A DNA stretch of 33,463 bases from DASWJZ01 sp964440525 (GCA_964440525.1 CAYTTC010000035.1:1-33463); one strand, 5' to 3'; shown: positions 17,972-26,382, counted from the first letter of the stretch. The notes: generated by a model not told the origin, from the letters alone. Made by a program: numbers and translations.

Positions 17972-19600
17972 TCATACCAGCCGGCTCCGCTCCACGGCCG
18001 CCGCGATGAAGCTGGCGAAGAGCGGGTGCGGCTCGAAGGGCCGTGATTTCAGCTCGGGGTGGTACTGCACGCCGATGAACCACGGATGCCCGGGAAACTC
18101 GATCGTCTCCGGCAGTAGATTGTCCGGCGACATGCCGGAAAAGCTCAGGCCCGCGGCCTCCAGGCGCTCCTTGTAGTCGATGTTCACCTCGTAGCGGTGG
18201 CGGTGCCGCTCGCTGATCTCGGTGTCGCCGTAGATTTCCGCGATATGGCTCCCCTTCTTGAGGATCGCCGGATAGGCGCCGAGCCGCATCGTTCCGCCGA
18301 GATCGCCCTGGGCGAGACGCTGCTCCAGCGCATTCCCCTTCAGCCACTCGGTGAGGAGGCCGACGACCGGCTCGTCGGTCTGGCCGAATTCCGACGAGCT
18401 CGCGCTGTTAATGCCGCCAAGATGCCGCGCCGCTTCGATCACCGCCATCTGCATGCCGAAACAGATGCCGAAAAACGGCACGTTGCGGGTGCGGGCGAAT
18501 GTGACAGCGTTGATCTTGCCCTCGGTGCCGCGCTCGCCGAAGCCGCCCGGCACCAAAATGCCGTTCACGCTCTCCAAATAGGGCGCGGGCTCCTCCTTCT
18601 CAAAAATCTCGCTTTCGATCCAATCGAGGTTGACGCGCACCTTGTTGGCGATGCCGCCATGCTCCAGCGCCTCCGTCAGCGACTTATAGGCATCGCGGAG
18701 GCCGGTATATTTGCCGACGATGGCGATCGTAACCTCGCCCTCCGGGTGGCGCAGGATACGGCCAATCTCGCGCCAGCGGTCGAGATCCGGCGATGGCGCG
18801 TGCTCCTCGCCGAAGGCGGCGAGCACCTGCCGGTCGAGGCCCGCTTCGTGATAGGCGACCGGCACGTCGTAGATCGTCTCCACGTCGAGCGCCGGGATGA
18901 CCGCCTCCTCCCGCACGTTGCAGAAGAGCGCAAGCTTCCGCCGGTCACTGTCAGGGATCGCGCGGTCCGAGCGCACGAGCAGGATGTCGGGCTGGATGCC
19001 GATCGAGCGGAGCTCCTTGACCGAGTGCTGCGTCGGTTTCGTCTTCAGCTCGCCGGCCGTGGCGATATAGGGCATCAGCGTCAGGTGGATAAAGACCGCG
19101 TGGCCGCGCGGAAGCTCGTTCCCGAGCTGGCGGATCGCCTCGAAGAAGGGCAGCCCCTCGATATCGCCGACCGTGCCGCCGATCTCGCAGAGCACGAAGT
19201 CGAAGCCGTCATTGCCGTCGCGGATGAAATTCTTGATGGCGTCGGTGACGTGCGGGATGACCTGCACCGTGCCGCCAAGGTAATCGCCGCGCCGCTCCTT
19301 TGCGATGATCTCCTGGTAGATCCGGCCCGTCGTCACATTGTCCATGCGGTTCGCCGAACGGCCGGTGAAGCGCTCGTAATGGCCGAGATCGAGATCGGTC
19401 TCGGCGCCATCGTCGGTGACGAAGACCTCGCCGTGCTGATAGGGGCTCATGGTCCCCGGATCGACGTTCAGATACGGGTCAAGCTTGCGGAGCCGGACCT
19501 TGTAGCCGCGCGCCTGCAGGAGCGCGCCCAAGGCCGCCGATGCGAGACCCTTGCCGAGGGAGGAGACCACGCCGCCGGTAATGAAGATGTACCGCGCCAT
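17972..19600 (-). CDS. pyrG: CTP synthase
   Basis: 542 residues, full length. The ATG at 19600 gives the universal N-terminus ARYIFITGGVVSSLGKG; the frame stays open upstream into secG, but only as a shadow. The synthetase domain (1-270) carries the P-loop-like GVVSSLGKGL and GGTVGDIE. The glutamine amidotransferase domain (about 290-542) carries the nucleophile cysteine in FFGICFGMQ, and the histidine and glutamate in QYHPELKSRP. It aminates UTP to CTP with glutamine-derived ammonia. It follows secG by 80 bases containing two stem-loops. Confidence 0.98.
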   Translation of the reverse strand: MARYIFITGGVVSSLGKGLASAALGALLQARGYKVRLRKLDPYLNVDPGTMSPYQHGEVFVTDDGAETDLDLGHYERFTGRSANRMDNVTTGRIYQEIIAKERRGDYLGGTVQVIPHVTDAIKNFIRDGNDGFDFVLCEIGGTVGDIEGLPFFEAIRQLGNELPRGHAVFIHLTLMPYIATAGELKTKPTQHSVKELRSIGIQPDILLVRSDRAIPDSDRRKLALFCNVREEAVIPALDVETIYDVPVAYHEAGLDRQVLAAFGEEHAPSPDLDRWREIGRILRHPEGEVTIAIVGKYTGLRDAYKSLTEALEHGGIANKVRVNLDWIESEIFEKEEPAPYLESVNGILVPGGFGERGTEGKINAVTFARTRNVPFFGICFGMQMAVIEAARHLGGINSASSSEFGQTDEPVVGLLTEWLKGNALEQRLAQGDLGGTMRLGAYPAILKKGSHIAEIYGDTEISERHRHRYEVNIDYKERLEAAGLSFSGMSPDNLLPETIEFPGHPWFIGVQYHPELKSRPFEPHPLFASFIAAAVERSRLV

Positions 19601-19630
19601 GGGATTTGAGCCATAGCGCCCCCGGACCGA

Positions 19631-19672
19631 TTCGACGAGTCGAAAATGCGCCGGGCCGAAATTCGCCCGGCG
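19631..19672 (-). terminator. Tandem stem-loops between secG and pyrG
   Basis: Read on the minus strand after the secG stop: an eight-base-pair stem (CGCCGGGC/GCCCGGCG, 19649-19672) followed by CATTTTC, then a second small hairpin (TTCGA/TCGAA, 19631-19644). The first resembles a weak intrinsic terminator or attenuator ahead of pyrG. It may partly uncouple pyrG from tpiA-secG transcription. Confidence 0.5.
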
Positions 19673-19680
19673 AGGCGTGC

Positions 19681-20199
19681 CTATTGGCCAGTGGCTGGCG
19701 GCGTCTGCGGTGCGGGTGAGGTCTGCGGCGCCGGCGCGGTCTCGGGAGCCGGCGGAGTCGGGTCTTGCGCTGTGGGAGGCGGAGCCTCGGCCGGGGACGG
19801 CGTCACCGCGCCGTCCGTTGCGGGTGGCGTCTGCGGGCCACCTGACGCGCCGCCGAGCTGCTTGAGCACGTCTTCGGCGCTGGTCGGTGCTCCCATAGGA
19901 GCGGCCGGGGCGGGTGTCTGGGTCGCCGCTGGCGCAGACGTGCCTGGCACGCGCTCCAGAATGTCGGATGGACGCGATTCGAACTTGGCGAGAAGCGCCA
20001 GGCCGAGCGAGCTCGCAAAGAATGCGATGGCCAAAATGCCTGTCGTGCGGGTCAGCACGTTGCCGGCGCTCCGTCCGGTCATGAACGCGCCCTGTCCGCC
20101 GCCGATGCCGAGCGCCCCGCCCTCCGAGCGTTGCAGCAGCACCAGGCCGATCATGGCCAGGACCACCATGAGGTGGATCACGATGACGACAGTGGTCAT
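19681..20199 (-). CDS. secG: Preprotein translocase subunit SecG
   Basis: 172 residues. Two membrane helices (about 2-21 and 52-71) flank the conserved SecG loop LQRSEGGALGIGGGQG, with the following NVLTRTTGILA. SecG assists the SecYE channel. The C-terminal 90 residues are a low-complexity proline/alanine/threonine tail (APAATQTPAPAAPMGAPT and similar), with a short possible helix SAEDVLKQLGG. This makes the protein much longer than the 110-residue E. coli form; such tails are usual in rhizobia. It lies 56 bases after tpiA in a tpiA-secG-pyrG run. Confidence 0.95.
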   Translation of the reverse strand: MTTVVIVIHLMVVLAMIGLVLLQRSEGGALGIGGGQGAFMTGRSAGNVLTRTTGILAIAFFASSLGLALLAKFESRPSDILERVPGTSAPAATQTPAPAAPMGAPTSAEDVLKQLGGASGGPQTPPATDGAVTPSPAEAPPPTAQDPTPPAPETAPAPQTSPAPQTPPATGQ

Positions 20200-20255
20200 A
20201 AGTCTCTTTTCCTAGGGCCACGCCTTCTACACGAGGCGGGCATTGCTTTGAAGCC

Positions 20256-21005
20256 TTACGCGCCGCCGGCCGCGGCACGCAGAATCGCGAGGAAATCGGC
20301 GGATTTCAGGCTGGCGCCTCCGACGAGCCCGCCATTCACCTCCGGGATCACGAGGATCGCGGCCGCGTTGTCCGGCTTCATCGAGCCTCCATAGAGGATG
20401 CGCACCGCCCGTCCTGCCTCGCCGAAGCGCTCGACCAGTCTGGCGCGGATATGGGCGTGCACCTCGGCAATGTCACCCTCCACGGGCGTGCGGCCGGTTC
20501 CGATTGCCCAGACCGGCTCGTAGGCGATCACGATGTCGCCTGGCGCGCCGTCGGGGACCGAGCTGGCGAGCTGCTGGGCCACAACATCGAGAGTCTGGCC
20601 GGCATCGCGCTCCTTCTCGGTCTCGCCGATGCAGATGATGGCGGTCAGCCCGGCGCGGCGGGCGGCTTCCGCCTTGGCGCGCACCATTTGGTCCGTTTCA
20701 CCGTGGTCGGTGCGCCGTTCCGAATGGCCGACAATGACGGCCGTCGCACCCGCGTCCTTCAGCATTTCGGCGGAAATGTCGCCGGTATGGGCGCCGGCGA
20801 CCTTGGAATGACAATCCTGCCCGCCGATCAGGAGGGCCGAATTGGACGTCCGCCGCCGCATCCGCTCGATCAGGGTCGCCGGCGGGCACAGCATGGCGTC
20901 CACCCGCCCCTTCAACGCCTCGGCACCCTCCGCGATCAGCGCCGCCTCATCGAGGCTCGCGGCAAGGCCGTTCATCTTCCAGTTTCCGGCGATCAGATGG
21001 CGCAT
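20256..21005 (-). CDS. tpiA: Triosephosphate isomerase
   Basis: 249 residues, full length. It interconverts dihydroxyacetone phosphate and glyceraldehyde 3-phosphate. Catalytic residues are visible: K10 in GNWKMNG, H94 in VGHSERR, E163 in AYEPVWAIGTG; the phosphate-binding LYGGSMKPDN follows near the end. It is the first gene of the tpiA-secG-pyrG minus-strand run. Its upstream region (21006-21139) is the left copy of the 160-bp direct repeat that bounds the sugar island. The first nine codons recur, slightly altered, at 27554-27580. Confidence 0.98.
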   Translation of the reverse strand: MRHLIAGNWKMNGLAASLDEAALIAEGAEALKGRVDAMLCPPATLIERMRRRTSNSALLIGGQDCHSKVAGAHTGDISAEMLKDAGATAVIVGHSERRTDHGETDQMVRAKAEAARRAGLTAIICIGETEKERDAGQTLDVVAQQLASSVPDGAPGDIVIAYEPVWAIGTGRTPVEGDIAEVHAHIRARLVERFGEAGRAVRILYGGSMKPDNAAAILVIPEVNGGLVGGASLKSADFLAILRAAAGGA

Positions 21006-21139
21006 GCGGCAAAAACTCCGCCGCCGCCTGATGGGCGGGGCATATCGATGCGCTTGTGAGCGCGGGACGGGGGTCTTATGTTTCAGGCGCCGGGGCAGCG
21101 CGTGACCCGGCCTTTTCTTGTTGGCGAGGCTTTTTCATG
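20979..21139. repeat. Left copy of the tpiA/ppiD intergenic direct repeat
   Basis: Aligns with 27554-27713 in the same orientation. It covers the first nine codons of tpiA, the whole intergenic region and the ATG position of ppiD. The core 21044-21119 (76 bases) is identical to 27618-27693. The flanks differ by scattered substitutions and one single-base gap. Confidence 0.95.
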
Positions 21140-21192
21140 ACGGCAGCTTCGACCGCGAGCGTTTCGCGGTCGATTTCTTAGCGTCGCGATGA
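21137..21192 (+). pseudogene. Remnant of a ppiD-like gene with internal deletion
   Basis: Directly after the repeat's ATG (21137) the sequence jumps to one matching the interior of the ppiD-like gene. From 21139 it reads DGSFDRERFAV in the +2 frame, against DGGFDRERFTV at residue 117 of the intact gene (28059 onward). The first 27 bases match with only two differences. About 345 bases of the gene are missing, the join is out of frame, and a stop follows at 21190. It also contains a nine-base-pair inverted repeat (21150-21172) and overlaps the end of the LacI-type gene. Confidence 0.75.
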
Positions 21193-22308
21193 TTCCGCAT
21201 GCAATCGCGTGGGTGCGCCATTGGACTTCCGTTCCCGCGGGCTTTTTCTGGCCGCCGCCGCTATGCGACCGAGGTCGGCCGGAGGTCCGTCGCTTTCGCG
21301 CTGCACGAACTCCATCGGCACGATCTCCGGAGTGAACCGGGGCGTGGAGGTCGCCGCGAAGCGCGGCAGCGCGGAGACAAGGATGCCGGCCAGCCGCTTG
21401 CCGAGCGGCTCAAGCGCCACGCGGAAGCTTGTCAGAGCCGGAGAGAAGTAGGTGCAGAGCGGCGTGTCCACCATCACGATGATGGCGACGTCGCGCCCCG
21501 GACGCAGGCCCATTTCATCGAGCACGCGACGTCCCCCGAGCGCCATGCCGTCATTGTTGAAGATGATGGCGGTCGGCGGATCGCTCTGACGCATCATCGG
21601 GGCGACGACCGAATAGCCGCCAGCGTCGCTGAGCTCGCCGTCGGCGGTAAGATTCTTGTCGAGCTCCAACCCGTGCCGCCGCAATCCACGCCGATACCCC
21701 GCACGGAAAAGATGGCCGAAATTCAAGTCAGCTGAAGGACCGACCGCCGCAATGCGGCGGTGCCCCGCGGCGACCAGCCTGTCGACCGCCTCGACCGCGG
21801 CCTTCTCGAAATCGAGGTCGAGCGACGGGTAGGCCGTGCCGCCGGAGCGGCTTCGTCCGAGCGTGGCAAAGGGAAAGCCGAGGCCGGAGAGGTAGTCGAT
21901 CCGTTCGTCGTCGCGGCGGGTCCAGGCGAGGATAACTGCGTCCGCAAGGCGCGCCTCCACCACGCGGCGGAGCCGCTCCATTTGATAGTCGCCGGGGGCG
22001 CCAACCACCGCGATGAGATCAAATCCGCTTTCGGCGAGGCCGGCCTGGAGACCGACCATGAACGGCATGAAGAATGGCTCGCCAAAATAGTAGCTGCCCG
22101 AATGCGGCTGCAGCATGAAGGCCACCGAATGTGTCGCGCCCTTGCGCAAGCTGCGGCCAGATTGGTTCGGCGCATAGTTGAGCTCGGCCGCCGCCGCGAG
22201 CACGCGCCGCCTTGTTTCCGCATTCACGTCGGCGCGGCCGTTCAGCGCGCGCGAAACGGTTCCGATGGAAATGTTCAGATGGCGCGCCAGGTCGCGGATG
22301 CCCGACAC
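21178..22308 (-). CDS. LacI/GalR-family transcriptional repressor
   Basis: 376 residues from a GTG with the strong ribosome-binding site GAGGAGGGG. The N-terminal helix-turn-helix reads IRDLARHLNISIGTVSRALNG (residues 4-24), with the hinge YAPNQSGRSLRKG near 50. A periplasmic-binding-protein-like effector domain follows, with segments such as ADAVILAW, HRRIAAVGP and AIIFNNDGMALG. The last 30 residues are a charged extension whose codons run into the ppiD remnant. It is divergent from the catabolic operon, with a perfect LacI-type palindrome in between, so it most likely represses that operon until the sugar or an intermediate binds. Confidence 0.9.
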   Translation of the reverse strand: MSGIRDLARHLNISIGTVSRALNGRADVNAETRRRVLAAAAELNYAPNQSGRSLRKGATHSVAFMLQPHSGSYYFGEPFFMPFMVGLQAGLAESGFDLIAVVGAPGDYQMERLRRVVEARLADAVILAWTRRDDERIDYLSGLGFPFATLGRSRSGGTAYPSLDLDFEKAAVEAVDRLVAAGHRRIAAVGPSADLNFGHLFRAGYRRGLRRHGLELDKNLTADGELSDAGGYSVVAPMMRQSDPPTAIIFNNDGMALGGRRVLDEMGLRPGRDVAIIVMVDTPLCTYFSPALTSFRVALEPLGKRLAGILVSALPRFAATSTPRFTPEIVPMEFVQRESDGPPADLGRIAAAARKSPRERKSNGAPTRLHAESSRR

Positions 22309-22368
22309 AAGCCCCTCCTCCGTCGCGATCAGATCGCACTGATAGCATTCTTTCGCACGCGCTGCCGA

Positions 22369-22411
22369 TTGACAAAGCGCGCAACTGGGTATGTCATCGT
22401 AAACGTTTACG
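22369..22411 (+). promoter_or_regulatory. Promoter and LacI-type operator of the sugar operon
   Basis: The consensus -35 TTGACA (22369-22374), a 17-base spacer and TGTCAT (22392-22397) form a promoter reading towards the dehydrogenase gene. Immediately downstream lies CGTAAACGTTTACG (22398-22411), a perfect 14-base palindrome with the central CG of LacI/GalR operators. It should cover the transcription start, so repressor binding would block initiation. It lies about 90 bases from the regulator's own start, so autoregulation is also possible. Confidence 0.85.
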
Positions 22412-22481
22412 GAAGCGCGCTAACACCTACAAGACGCGCTCGGATCGCGCCGCTGATGCGCGAATGGGGAGGAGGCCGCCG

Positions 22482-23512
22482 ATGGTACAGGCCGTACTCG
22501 TCGGCTGCGGCGCAATGAGTGGCGTCTGGCTCGATTCCGCGCGCGGTATCGATGGCCTGACGATCGCCGGACTTGTCGATATCGACGCCGACCGCGCCCG
22601 CACTCGCGCGTCGGAATTCGGTCTTCGCATGCTTCTATCGGCACGGACCTTCTGTCGATCCTCCTGCAAACCCAGCCTGAGGCGGTTTTCGATGTCACGG
22701 TCCCAACCGCCCGCCGCGATGTGGCGCTCACGGCCTTCGGGCGGAACTGCCACCTGCTGACCGAGAAGCCGATGGCCGACACGATCGCGCACGCTCGCGA
22801 GATCATCGTGGCGGCGAGATCGGCTGGTCGCATACACGCCGTGGTGCAGAACCGCCGCTACAATCCGTCTGTCCGGCGCATCAGGCGCTTCATTGAATCC
22901 GGCGCAATCGGCGAGTTGACCAGCGTCCATTGCGACTTCTTTGTCGCGCCGCATTTCGGCGGCTTCCGCGAGGAGATGGACCACGTTCTGCTCGTCGACA
23001 TGGCGATCCACACCTTTGACGCCGCGCGCTACCTCGCCGGCGCGACGCCCCTCGCCGTCTATTGCCACGAATGGGATCCACAAGGCTCCTGGTACCGCCA
23101 GGGCGCCTGTGCCGCTGCGATTTTCGAGCTGAGCGGCGGGATCGTATTCACCTACCGCGGCAGCTGGTGCGCGAATGGCGAGCGAACGAGTTGGGACAGC
23201 AATTGGCGCTTCGTCGGAACGCGTGGCTCGATCCTCTGGGACGGATATGACGACGTCAGTGCGGCGATCGCGACGGAGCGCGGCGAGCCCGGCCAGCGCG
23301 TACTGAGGGCGATGGATCCGATCGAGGTGCCGCCATTGTCGCCCAATGACCGCGTCGGAGGCCATCTCGGCGTGATGCAGGACTTCATCGCCGCCGTAGA
23401 GGGCGGACCCGCGCCAGAGACCGCCGGAACCGACAACGCGAAAAGCCTTGCCATGGTTTTCGGCGCGATCAAGAGCGCCGAGAACAGTCGCCGCGTCGAA
23501 ATCGAGAGCTGA
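22482..23512 (+). pseudogene. Gfo/Idh/MocA-family dehydrogenase, frameshifted
   Basis: Begins at the ATG at 22482 after a GGAGGAGG ribosome-binding site. The first part carries the Rossmann nucleotide-binding motif (VLVGCGAMSGVW, then GLVDID). After EFGLR the frame breaks between 22628 and 22629. Restoring one base there (AT to GAT) joins it to ASIGTDLLSILLQTQPEAVFD in the frame that runs to 23512. The second part has the family hallmark TEKPM (lysine near residue 95) and a C-terminal substrate domain with VDMAIHTFDAARYL. The repaired protein would be 343 residues: an NAD(P)-dependent dehydrogenase of a sugar or cyclitol. It is the first gene of the island operon. Real decay and a sequencing error cannot be told apart here. 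Confidence 0.85.
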
Positions 23513-23523
23513 GGAGCAGAATT

Positions 23524-24429
23524 TTGGGCGATCCGCTCACCGGCATTCGCATCGGCACCATGGTCAAGGCCAACGGCCCTGATCCGGCCGGCTATGTCCG
23601 CCAGATTCTCTCCTATGGATTCGAGTCGATCGAGCCGTTCTTCTGGCAGACGATCGGCAACAAGGATTTGCCGCAACTGGCCACCGAGCTCAAGGATGCG
23701 ATCGGCAACGCCGACGTGACCATCGAAACGCTCGGCATGTTCGGCAATCCGCTCGAAGGTCGCGACCTCGACAAGGCGACGCTTGCCGGCTGGGAAGCCC
23801 TTATCGACAACGCGCATCATTTCGGCGCGACCACCATCGCCGGCTTCACCGGCCGCCTGCGCGGTAAGCCGCTCACCGACAGCCTCCCCCGCTTCCGCGA
23901 GGTTTGGAGCGATCTTGCTCGGCGTGCCGCCGACAAAGGTGTGAGGATCGCCTTCGAGAACTGCGCCATGGACGGCAACTGGGCGACGGGCGACTGGAAC
24001 ATCGCCCATAACCCGGACGCCTGGGAGCTGATGTTCGACGCTGTTCCCGCCGACAATCTGGGGCTCGAATGGGAGCCCTGCCATCAACTGGTCTACCTGA
24101 TCGACCCTATCCCCCAGATCCGCAAATGGGGCGAGAAAATCTTCCACGTCCACGGCAAGGACGCGACCGTGCGCTGGGATGTGATCCGCCAGCACGGCAT
24201 CTTCGGAAAGCTGCCCTTCGTGCAAATGCGCACGCCTGGCTTCGGTGACAGCGATTGGACCCGCATCATCAGCGAGCTCCGGTTGGCCGGCTATCACGGC
24301 AGCATCGACATCGAAGGCTGGCACGACCCCGTCTACCGTGACGCGCTCGAGATGACGGGGCAGGTCCACGCCCTCAACCATCTCAAGGAATGCCGTGGCG
24401 GCGCGGCCTTCGTGTCGAACCCGAACTGA
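23524..24429 (+). CDS. Sugar phosphate isomerase/epimerase (xylose-isomerase-like TIM barrel)
   Basis: 301 residues from a TTG with GAGGAG five to six bases ahead. It matches the AP-endonuclease-2/xylose-isomerase-like barrel family that includes IolE, IolI and many keto-sugar epimerases. Likely metal-binding acidic residues stand in IAFENCAMDG (E near 142), LGLEWEPCH, FHVHGKD and SIDIEGWHD, all in the expected order along the barrel. It starts 11 bases after the dehydrogenase stop. A dehydrogenase plus such an isomerase commonly oxidises a sugar or cyclitol to a keto form and then rearranges it. The actual substrate is not predictable. Confidence 0.85.
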   Translation: MGDPLTGIRIGTMVKANGPDPAGYVRQILSYGFESIEPFFWQTIGNKDLPQLATELKDAIGNADVTIETLGMFGNPLEGRDLDKATLAGWEALIDNAHHFGATTIAGFTGRLRGKPLTDSLPRFREVWSDLARRAADKGVRIAFENCAMDGNWATGDWNIAHNPDAWELMFDAVPADNLGLEWEPCHQLVYLIDPIPQIRKWGEKIFHVHGKDATVRWDVIRQHGIFGKLPFVQMRTPGFGDSDWTRIISELRLAGYHGSIDIEGWHDPVYRDALEMTGQVHALNHLKECRGGAAFVSNPN

Positions 24430-24435
24430 CGATTC

Positions 24436-24516
24436 TCCGGCAGCACTGCCGGACAACAAGAACACCGGCCGAAAAGCCGGGATGCTGGAACCAGGAACGC
24501 CCTCCAGGGAGAGGGC
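24436..24516 (+). other. Three consecutive stem-loops ahead of the binding-protein gene
   Basis: Between the isomerase stop and the binding-protein ribosome-binding site are three hairpins. The first is TCCGGCA/TGCCGGA (24436-24453), the second CCGGC/GCCGG (24465-24480) and the third GCCCTC/GAGGGC (24499-24516). None has a T-run. They probably mark an mRNA processing point that stabilises the downstream transporter mRNA. Confidence 0.65.
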
Positions 24517-24530
24517 AAAGGAGGAATAAG

Positions 24531-25520
24531 ATGTTCATGAGATTTTCCGCCGCCGCGGTGCTGACCGCGGCGTTGCTGGCATCGGTTACTGTCGCGCAGG
24601 CAGAATCGCTTCGCGACAACTGGTGCAAGGACGTCAAAATCCGCTTCTTCGTCGGCGGAGCCGAGGGGGATGCGTTCGGCACAATCGTCTACAATGGCGC
24701 CAAACAAGCGGCTGCCGACACCGGAGCGCAGGTCGACTACGTCTTCTCCGGCTGGGCCGTGGAGAAGATGGTACAGCAGCTGCGCGAGGCGGTTGCTTCG
24801 AAGCCCGACGGCATCGCCATGATGGGCCATCCCGGCGACGACTCGATCATGCCGCTCTCCGAGCAGGCCTCGAAAGACGGCATCAAGATGATGTACCAGA
24901 ACGTGCCGGTACCGAAGGTTGTCGCGGCATTCGGCGGCGGCTACGTCGGCGCCCAGCAGGAAGCACAGGGACGCGCGCTCGGGACCGAGGCGGTGAGGCT
25001 CTCCGGCCTGAAGAGCGGCGACACGGCCATCATGCTTGGGCCGTTTGCCAACGAGAATCGCGGCGCGCGCGAGCGCGGCACCGTCGCGGCAATGGAAGAA
25101 GCCGGAATCAAGGTGGTCAAGATCGACTCGCTGCCGGAATGGGCCGCCGACCCCAACCTGGCAATTCCGATCATCACCGCCGCTCTCGTCGCCAACCCCG
25201 ACGCCAAGATGGTCGGCTATCCCGGCGGCCAGATGCTCGGCAACGTGCCGGCTTACATGCAAGCGGCCGGCAAGAAGCCTGGCGATCTCTTCAACTTCGG
25301 CTTCGATACCAGCCCGCAGATCGTCGAGGCGTTCAAGGCCGGTTGGGTGCAATTGACAGCCGACCAGCAGCCCTTCCTGCAGGGGTATCTGCCGATCCTC
25401 AGCCTTTGCCAGCAGGTCGTCTACGGTCTCGCACCGCTCAACGCCGATACCGGCGCCGGCTTCGTGACACCGCAGAACTACGAAATCGTGGCGAAGCTCG
25501 CCACGGAAGCGCTGCGCTAG
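24531..25520 (+). CDS. Simple-sugar ABC transporter periplasmic binding protein (RbsB-like)
   Basis: 329 residues from the ATG at 24531, preceded by AAGGAGG. A Sec signal peptide covers residues 1-24 (cleavage near AQA-ES). The mature protein follows the RbsB/peripla_BP_4 pattern: RFFVGGAEGDAFGTIVYNGAKQAA, KPDGIAMMGHPGDD, GPFANENRGARERG and LFNFGFDTSPQ. Such proteins bind monosaccharides or cyclitols for CUT2-type importers. Downstream are its ATPase and permease, so this is a self-contained system. The acidic and aromatic ligand residues do not settle the sugar. Confidence 0.9.
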   Translation: MFMRFSAAAVLTAALLASVTVAQAESLRDNWCKDVKIRFFVGGAEGDAFGTIVYNGAKQAAADTGAQVDYVFSGWAVEKMVQQLREAVASKPDGIAMMGHPGDDSIMPLSEQASKDGIKMMYQNVPVPKVVAAFGGGYVGAQQEAQGRALGTEAVRLSGLKSGDTAIMLGPFANENRGARERGTVAAMEEAGIKVVKIDSLPEWAADPNLAIPIITAALVANPDAKMVGYPGGQMLGNVPAYMQAAGKKPGDLFNFGFDTSPQIVEAFKAGWVQLTADQQPFLQGYLPILSLCQQVVYGLAPLNADTGAGFVTPQNYEIVAKLATEALR

Positions 25521-25584
25521 GCTAGACTTGCGCGCCGGCCGGGGGAACACCTCCGGTCGGCGCCTCGCCGCAGGGAGGCTTTCC

Positions 25585-26382
25585 GTGGCCGAACGTCTCA
25601 TCGAACTCCGCGACATCACCAAGTCGTACGGCAACGTTTATGCGCTCGGCGGCGTCAGCCTGACGGTGAACGATGGCGAGGTTGTCGGGCTGATCGGTGA
25701 CAACGGCGCGGGGAAGTCCACGCTCATCAAAATTCTGGCCGGCGTCGTCGCCCCGACCAGCGGCGAGATCATCGTGCGCGGCAAGTCGGTGTCGGGCTGG
25801 AACGCTGCGCGCTCCCGCGAAGCCGGCATCGAGACGGTTTTTCAGGACCGCGCTCTCGCCGTCCAGCAGTCGATCGTGCGCAACATTTTCATGGGTCGCG
25901 AACTCGGCGGACGCTTCGGCTTTCTGAAAATCGACAAGGAAATCAGCGAGGCCGGACGGCTGATGCGCGAGATCGGGTTCACCTCGAAGGTATTCACGCC
26001 CCATTCCATCGTCGGCCAGCTTTCCGGCGGCGAGCGCCAGGGCGTCGCCATCGCCCGCGCCCTCTACAAGGAGGCCGAGTTGATCGTCCTCGACGAGCCG
26101 ACGACCGCGCTCTCGCTGACCGAGACAGCGAAGGTCTTCCACTTCGTCCGGCAGGTGCGCGCCAGCGGCCGCTCGATCCTCTTCATCGGCCACAACATCC
26201 ACCATGTCTTCGACATAGCCGATCGCTTCGTGGTTCTCGATCGCGGCAAGGTAGCGCTGGAGACCGATCGGACGGAGATAAAGTCGGCGGAGCAACTCAT
26301 CAATTTCATGGAGGACGTGGCCCATCCCGGCGGCGCCGCAGGCCGCCAGAACAAGACTGTCGCCGAAAGGGCCGCGCCATGA
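25585..26382 (+). CDS. CUT2-type sugar ABC transporter ATPase, single domain
   Basis: 265 residues from the GTG at 25585, chosen for its GGAGG site; the frame is open further upstream. Walker A GDNGAGKST (38-46), signature LSGGERQ (146-152), Walker B LIVLDEP (166-172) and the switch histidine in FIGHNIHHVFD are all present. RbsA-type ATPases carry two fused cassettes of about 500 residues. This has one, like the rhizobial fructose transporter FrcA, so it should work as a homodimer. It overlaps the permease start by four bases (ATGA), indicating translational coupling. Confidence 0.9.
   Translation: MAERLIELRDITKSYGNVYALGGVSLTVNDGEVVGLIGDNGAGKSTLIKILAGVVAPTSGEIIVRGKSVSGWNAARSREAGIETVFQDRALAVQQSIVRNIFMGRELGGRFGFLKIDKEISEAGRLMREIGFTSKVFTPHSIVGQLSGGERQGVAIARALYKEAELIVLDEPTTALSLTETAKVFHFVRQVRASGRSILFIGHNIHHVFDIADRFVVLDRGKVALETDRTEIKSAEQLINFMEDVAHPGGAAGRQNKTVAERAAP

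Noticed and set aside
18197..19609. Long plus-strand frame of 470 codons
   Set aside because: Exactly antisense to pyrG, with no recognisable domain; high GC keeps the opposite frame open.
19601..20278. N-terminal extension of pyrG through secG
   Set aside because: The frame is open but overlaps secG out of frame. The universal CTP synthase N-terminus begins at 19600.
21150..21172. Nine-base-pair inverted repeat as terminator of the LacI-type gene
   Set aside because: In that gene's direction no T-run follows the stem. The sequence is explained as ppiD coding remnant, although an incidental terminator on the plus strand (followed by ATTTCTT) is possible.
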